A DNA stretch of 9,321 bases, taken from NCBI GenBank assembly GCA_033856535.1, contig JAWVEV010000038.1:1-9321 (forward strand), written 5' to 3'. The DNA comes from JAWVEV01 sp033856535. Lineage in GTDB: Bacteria > Actinomycetota > Thermoleophilia > Miltoncostaeales > Miltoncostaeaceae. The notes below the pieces were generated by a model. It ran no database searches, had not been told where the DNA came from, and saw nothing but the letters and a program-made list of their open reading frames with translations. Position 1 is the first letter of the stretch, and every line of letters starts with the position of its first letter. The translations under genes and the position numbers were made by a program. Positions 6,574 through 9,321 of the stretch are shown in pieces.

Positions 6574-7380
6574 ATGCCCCGGGCGGCCCGAACGTTGGCG
6601 CTTGCCAACCAAAAAGGCGGCGTCGCGAAGACCACGACGACGCTGAACCTCGGCGTCGCCCTGCGCGAGATGGGGCTCCGCGTCCTGGTCGTCGACCTCG
6701 ACCCGCAGAGCAACCTCTCGATGAGCCAGGGCATCGACATCGAGGACCTCGGCACGACGATGTTCGACGTGCTGGTGCAGGCCGCGCCGATCACCGACGT
6801 GATCTACGCCCGCGAGGTGGACATCGCCGCCGCCGGCATCGAGCTGGCCGGCGCCGAGATGGCGCTGTCGGCGACGATGGGCCGCGAGCGGGCGCTCGAT
6901 CGGGCCCTGAAGCCCGTGCGCGAGCTCTACGACTACATCCTGCTCGACACGCCGCCCTCGCTCGGGCTGCTGACCATCAACGCCATGGTGGCCGCCGACG
7001 GGGTGATCGTGCCCGTGCAGTGCGAGTACCTCTCGCTCCGCGGGCTGGCCCAGCTCCAGCAGACGCTCGCGCAGGTGCGCGAGCACCTGAATCCGAACGC
7101 CGCGATCGTCGGTATCCTGCCCACGATGTACGACGGGCGCACGATCCACGGCCGCGAGGCCGTGGACCTTCTTGAGGAGAGCTTCGGAAACGTGGTGTAC
7201 CGCACCCGCATCGGCAAGACCATCCGGTTCGCCGAGGCGCCGGTCCGCGGCACCAGCGTGCTCCGCTACGACCCCGACGGCCAGGCCGCCCGGTGGTACC
7301 GGTCGTTCGCCCGCGAGGTGGTCGAGCAGGAGTCCGCCGGCGGCGCGGCGGCGGCGCCGACCGCCACGGGAACCGCGTGA
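6574..7380 (+). CDS. parA: ParA/Soj-family ATPase
   Basis: A deviant-Walker ATPase of the ParA/MinD superfamily. Such proteins form ATP-dependent dimers that bind DNA or membrane and position chromosomes, plasmids or division proteins. Of 268 residues, the deviant Walker A KGGVAKTTT carries signature Lys14 and catalytic Lys19. DLDPQSNLS (41-49) is Walker A', and YILLDTPPSLG (121-131) is Walker B with Asp125. The C-terminal half (TMYDGRT, RTRIGKTIRFAEAP) matches chromosomal Soj/ParA rather than MinD, and there is no MinD-like C-terminal amphipathic helix. The end is a low-complexity Ala/Gly/Thr tail. ATG 6574 is chosen because families begin only a few residues before the first strand. No parB follows; instead ftsZ starts inside the stop codon (GTGA, 7377-7380), so the pair is translationally coupled. 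It could be a segregation ATPase, but the context suggests a division-site role like PomZ or PldP; that is inference. Confidence 0.93.
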   Translation: MPRAARTLALANQKGGVAKTTTTLNLGVALREMGLRVLVVDLDPQSNLSMSQGIDIEDLGTTMFDVLVQAAPITDVIYAREVDIAAAGIELAGAEMALSATMGRERALDRALKPVRELYDYILLDTPPSLGLLTINAMVAADGVIVPVQCEYLSLRGLAQLQQTLAQVREHLNPNAAIVGILPTMYDGRTIHGREAVDLLEESFGNVVYRTRIGKTIRFAEAPVRGTSVLRYDPDGQAARWYRSFAREVVEQESAGGAAAAPTATGTA

Positions 7381-8708
7381 GCTCCCGCAGCCCGCGGCCC
7401 AGCATGCGCGAGGGCCCGCTCTCCGAGCTCTTCCGAAGCACCGAGCCCGGATACGACGACCGGCGCGACGACCCGCGCGAGCCCGCGCGCGTCCCGCCGC
7501 CCGGTGAGCTGGCCAACTACGTCGCCGTCATCCGCGCGGTGGGCGTCGGCGGGGCGGGCTGCAACGCGATCAACCGGATGGTCGAGGCCGGCCTTCGCGG
7601 CGTCGAGTACATCGCCGTCAACACCGACCGCCAGGCGCTCGACGCCAGCGAGGCGCACATCCGCATCCCCGTGGGCATGGAGCTCACCCGCGGCCTCGGC
7701 ACCGGCGGCGACCTCGAGCGCGGCGAGCAGGCCGTGCGCGAGAGTGAGGAGCATGTCCGCCGGGCGCTGCGCGGCAGCGACCTGGTCTTCATCGCGGCCG
7801 GCGAGGGCGGCGGCACGGGCACCGGCGGTGCGCCGGTGGTGGCCAAGATCGCCCGCGAGATGGGCGCGCTCTGCGTGGCCGTGGTCACGCGGCCGTTCGC
7901 CTTCGAGGGCCGGCGCCGGATGGAGGCGGCCGAGCGCGGCCTGGAGCTCCTGCAGGAGACCGCCGACACGGTGATCGTGATCCCGAACGACCGGCTCATG
8001 TCGGTCCTCGACCGCAACACCAAGATGGTCGACGCCTTCCGCGTCTGCGACGACCTGCTGCGCCAGGGCGTGCAGGGCATCACCGACCTGATCACGCTGC
8101 CCGGCCTGATCAACCTCGACTTCGCCGACGTCCGCACGATCATCCGCGACGCCGGCTCGGCGCTGCTCGGCATCGGCTACGCCTCGGGCCCCAACCGCGC
8201 GATCGAGGCGGCGCAGGCGGCCATCTCCTCGCCGCTGCTCGAGACGCCGATCGACGGCGCCCGCGGCATCCTGCTCGGCATGACCGGCGGCCCGGAGCTG
8301 TCGCTGCTCGAGGTGAGCGAGGCCGCCCGCGTCGTCGCCGACGCGGCCGACCCCGAGGCGAACATCATCTTCGGCGCCACGATCGACCCCGAGCTCGAGG
8401 GCAAGGTGTGGGTCACGGTGGTCGCGGCGAACTTCAGCGGCAACCGCGCCGCCCCGCCGCCGCCCCCGCCGGCCGACGAGCCGGCGCCGCGCGCGCGGCC
8501 CGTGCCCGACCGCCGCCAGCAGGAGCCCGTCGCGCCGGCCCGCAGCCGCGTGTCCGAGCTGCCCTATCCGGCCGCCCCGGCCAGCCGCCCGTCCTCGGGC
8601 GGCGGCGGCGGCGGGGCCGGCATCTTCGACTTCGATTCGTCGGACCGCGACCCGGGCGCCACCTCGTACATGCGCAACCCCTTCGACGACCCGGAGGACG
8701 CGGCGTAG
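7377..8708 (+). CDS. ftsZ: FtsZ tubulin-like cell division GTPase (divergent N- and C-termini)
   Basis: A polymerising GTPase that forms the cytokinetic ring. From GTG 7377 it has 443 residues. A charged, Pro-rich extension (1-47) precedes the GTP-binding domain: AVGVGGAGCNAINRM (54-68), NTDRQAL (82-88), the tubulin signature GEGGGTGTGG (142-151), VTRPFAFEG (170-178) and IPNDRL. The catalytic T7 loop NLDFAD (246-251) keeps Asp248 and Asp251, so GTPase activity on assembly is expected. The core ends near 353. A linker of about 85 residues follows, rich in Pro, Arg and a six-Gly run (408-413), ending IFDFDSSDRDPG and SYMRNPFDDPEDAA. The standard C-terminal peptide (like DIPAFLRR) is not present as such. 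The GTG overlaps the parA stop; ATG 7404 is an alternative, but neither has a clear Shine-Dalgarno sequence. No division-cluster genes are adjacent on the visible sides, so this may be a second FtsZ. Confidence 0.93.
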   Translation: MSSRSPRPSMREGPLSELFRSTEPGYDDRRDDPREPARVPPPGELANYVAVIRAVGVGGAGCNAINRMVEAGLRGVEYIAVNTDRQALDASEAHIRIPVGMELTRGLGTGGDLERGEQAVRESEEHVRRALRGSDLVFIAAGEGGGTGTGGAPVVAKIAREMGALCVAVVTRPFAFEGRRRMEAAERGLELLQETADTVIVIPNDRLMSVLDRNTKMVDAFRVCDDLLRQGVQGITDLITLPGLINLDFADVRTIIRDAGSALLGIGYASGPNRAIEAAQAAISSPLLETPIDGARGILLGMTGGPELSLLEVSEAARVVADAADPEANIIFGATIDPELEGKVWVTVVAANFSGNRAAPPPPPPADEPAPRARPVPDRRQQEPVAPARSRVSELPYPAAPASRPSSGGGGGGAGIFDFDSSDRDPGATSYMRNPFDDPEDAA

Positions 8709-9321
8709 CTCGCGACCGGACCCCGCACGGGGTCGTCGCCGCGGGGCACCGCCTCACGGCTCGGGCGGGGGCCGAGGTGCTCGCACGCGGAGGGAACGCG
8801 GTCGACGCGGTGTGCGCGGCGGCCTTCGCCGGCGCGGCGGCCGAGAGCCCGCTCACCGGCCCGGGCGGCGGCGGCTTCCTGCTCGCCCGCCTGCCCGGTC
8901 AGCCGCCACGGCTGTTCGACTTCTTCGTGGCCGTGCCCGGCTCGGGCCCGCGCGGGCGCCGGCTGCGCGAGGAGGACCTGGTCTCGTTCACGGTCCCGTT
9001 CGGCGGCGCCGAGCAGGTCTTCCACATCGGCCCGGCCTCGGTCGCGGTGCCGGGAATGGTCCAGGGGCTCTGCGCGGCGGCGGCCAAGCTCGGCCGGCTC
9101 CCGCTGAGCGACCTGGTGGAGCCCGGCGTCCGGCTGGCCCGCGAGGGCGTCGTGCTCAGCCGCGAGGCGGGCTACCTCCACGAGATCCTCGGCGAGATGC
9201 TGACCGCGACGCCCGAGGCGGCGGCCGTCTACGCGCCCGGCGGCCGGCTGCTCGGCGCCGGCGACCGGCTACGCGTGCCCGACCTGGCCGAGACGCTGAG
9301 CCACCTGGGCGAGGACGGCCC
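8705..9321 (+). CDS. Gamma-glutamyltranspeptidase-like protein (3' partial, start unclear)
   Basis: The N-terminal ~205 residues of an Ntn-hydrolase of the gamma-glutamyltranspeptidase family; the frame is intact to the window end, so the autoprocessing Thr and the small subunit are not visible. The family N-terminus is clear: GVVAAGHRLTARAGAEVLA, GGNAVDAVCAAAF, SPLTGPGGGGF, later HIGPASVAVPGMVQGL and RLPLSDLVEPGVRLAREG. No signal peptide is visible, unlike secreted GGTs. The conserved part begins near 8726, yet no ATG, GTG or TTG lies in frame between the end of ftsZ and GTG 8777, which would remove the first conserved helix. The coordinate given begins at a GTA codon overlapping the ftsZ stop (GTAG), with GGAGG at 8693-8697 seven nt before it; this start is a guess. 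At 72-78 the sequence DFFVAVP replaces the usual RE-containing motif, so canonical glutathione hydrolysis is doubtful. It is probably co-transcribed with ftsZ. Confidence 0.82.

Noticed and set aside
7293..7376. Upstream GTG start for ftsZ at 7293.
   Set aside because: It would add an Arg/Gly-rich stretch overlapping the parA C-terminus by almost 90 bp; GTG 7377 gives the usual short coupling overlap.

Overview
The window is very GC-rich (third codon positions almost all G or C) and densely coding, with Actinomycetota-style proteins. The fatty-acid oxidation, FtsZ and GGT-like sequences and the short AT-rich -10-like boxes suggest a deep-branching actinobacterium such as class Thermoleophilia. 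That placement is inference from memory of related proteins, not a computed result. I saw no tRNA, rRNA, CRISPR array, transposase, integrase or phage gene.

Layout. (1) 1-2577: the 3' part of a fatty-acid beta-oxidation operon. It holds the C-terminal half of a FadN-type 3-hydroxyacyl-CoA dehydrogenase/enoyl-CoA hydratase, followed almost without gap by a FadA-type thiolase. Together they cover hydration, oxidation and thiolysis of acyl-CoA. (2) 2578-3579: an HtpX-type membrane zinc metalloprotease with its own -10-like box and a strong ribosome binding site. (3) 3580-5845: a perfect 15-bp terminator-like hairpin, then a translationally coupled two-component pair. The kinase is NarL/DesK-type with an unrecognised, probably seven-helix membrane sensor; the regulator is a complete NarL/FixJ protein. 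(4) 5849-6382, minus strand: a small uncharacterised lipoprotein, convergent with the regulator and only 3 bp from it. (5) 6574-8708: a ParA/Soj ATPase with an apparently leaderless start, overlapped by an FtsZ through a GTGA junction. (6) 8705-9321: the N-terminal part of a gamma-glutamyltranspeptidase-like protein that follows ftsZ directly and runs off the window.

The most interesting unit is parA-ftsZ. The visible neighbours include neither the usual ParA partner (parB) nor the usual ftsZ neighbours (ftsQ, ftsA, mur genes, ylmE, sepF). The FtsZ core keeps its GTPase and T7-loop residues but has an unusual glycine loop and a C-terminal tip unlike the standard FtsA/SepF-binding peptide. A working hypothesis is a dedicated ParA-family positioning ATPase working with a divergent or second FtsZ. 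The GGT-like protein is also odd: it has no canonical start codon ahead of its conserved N-terminus, and the substrate-binding Arg of true GGTs appears to be replaced.
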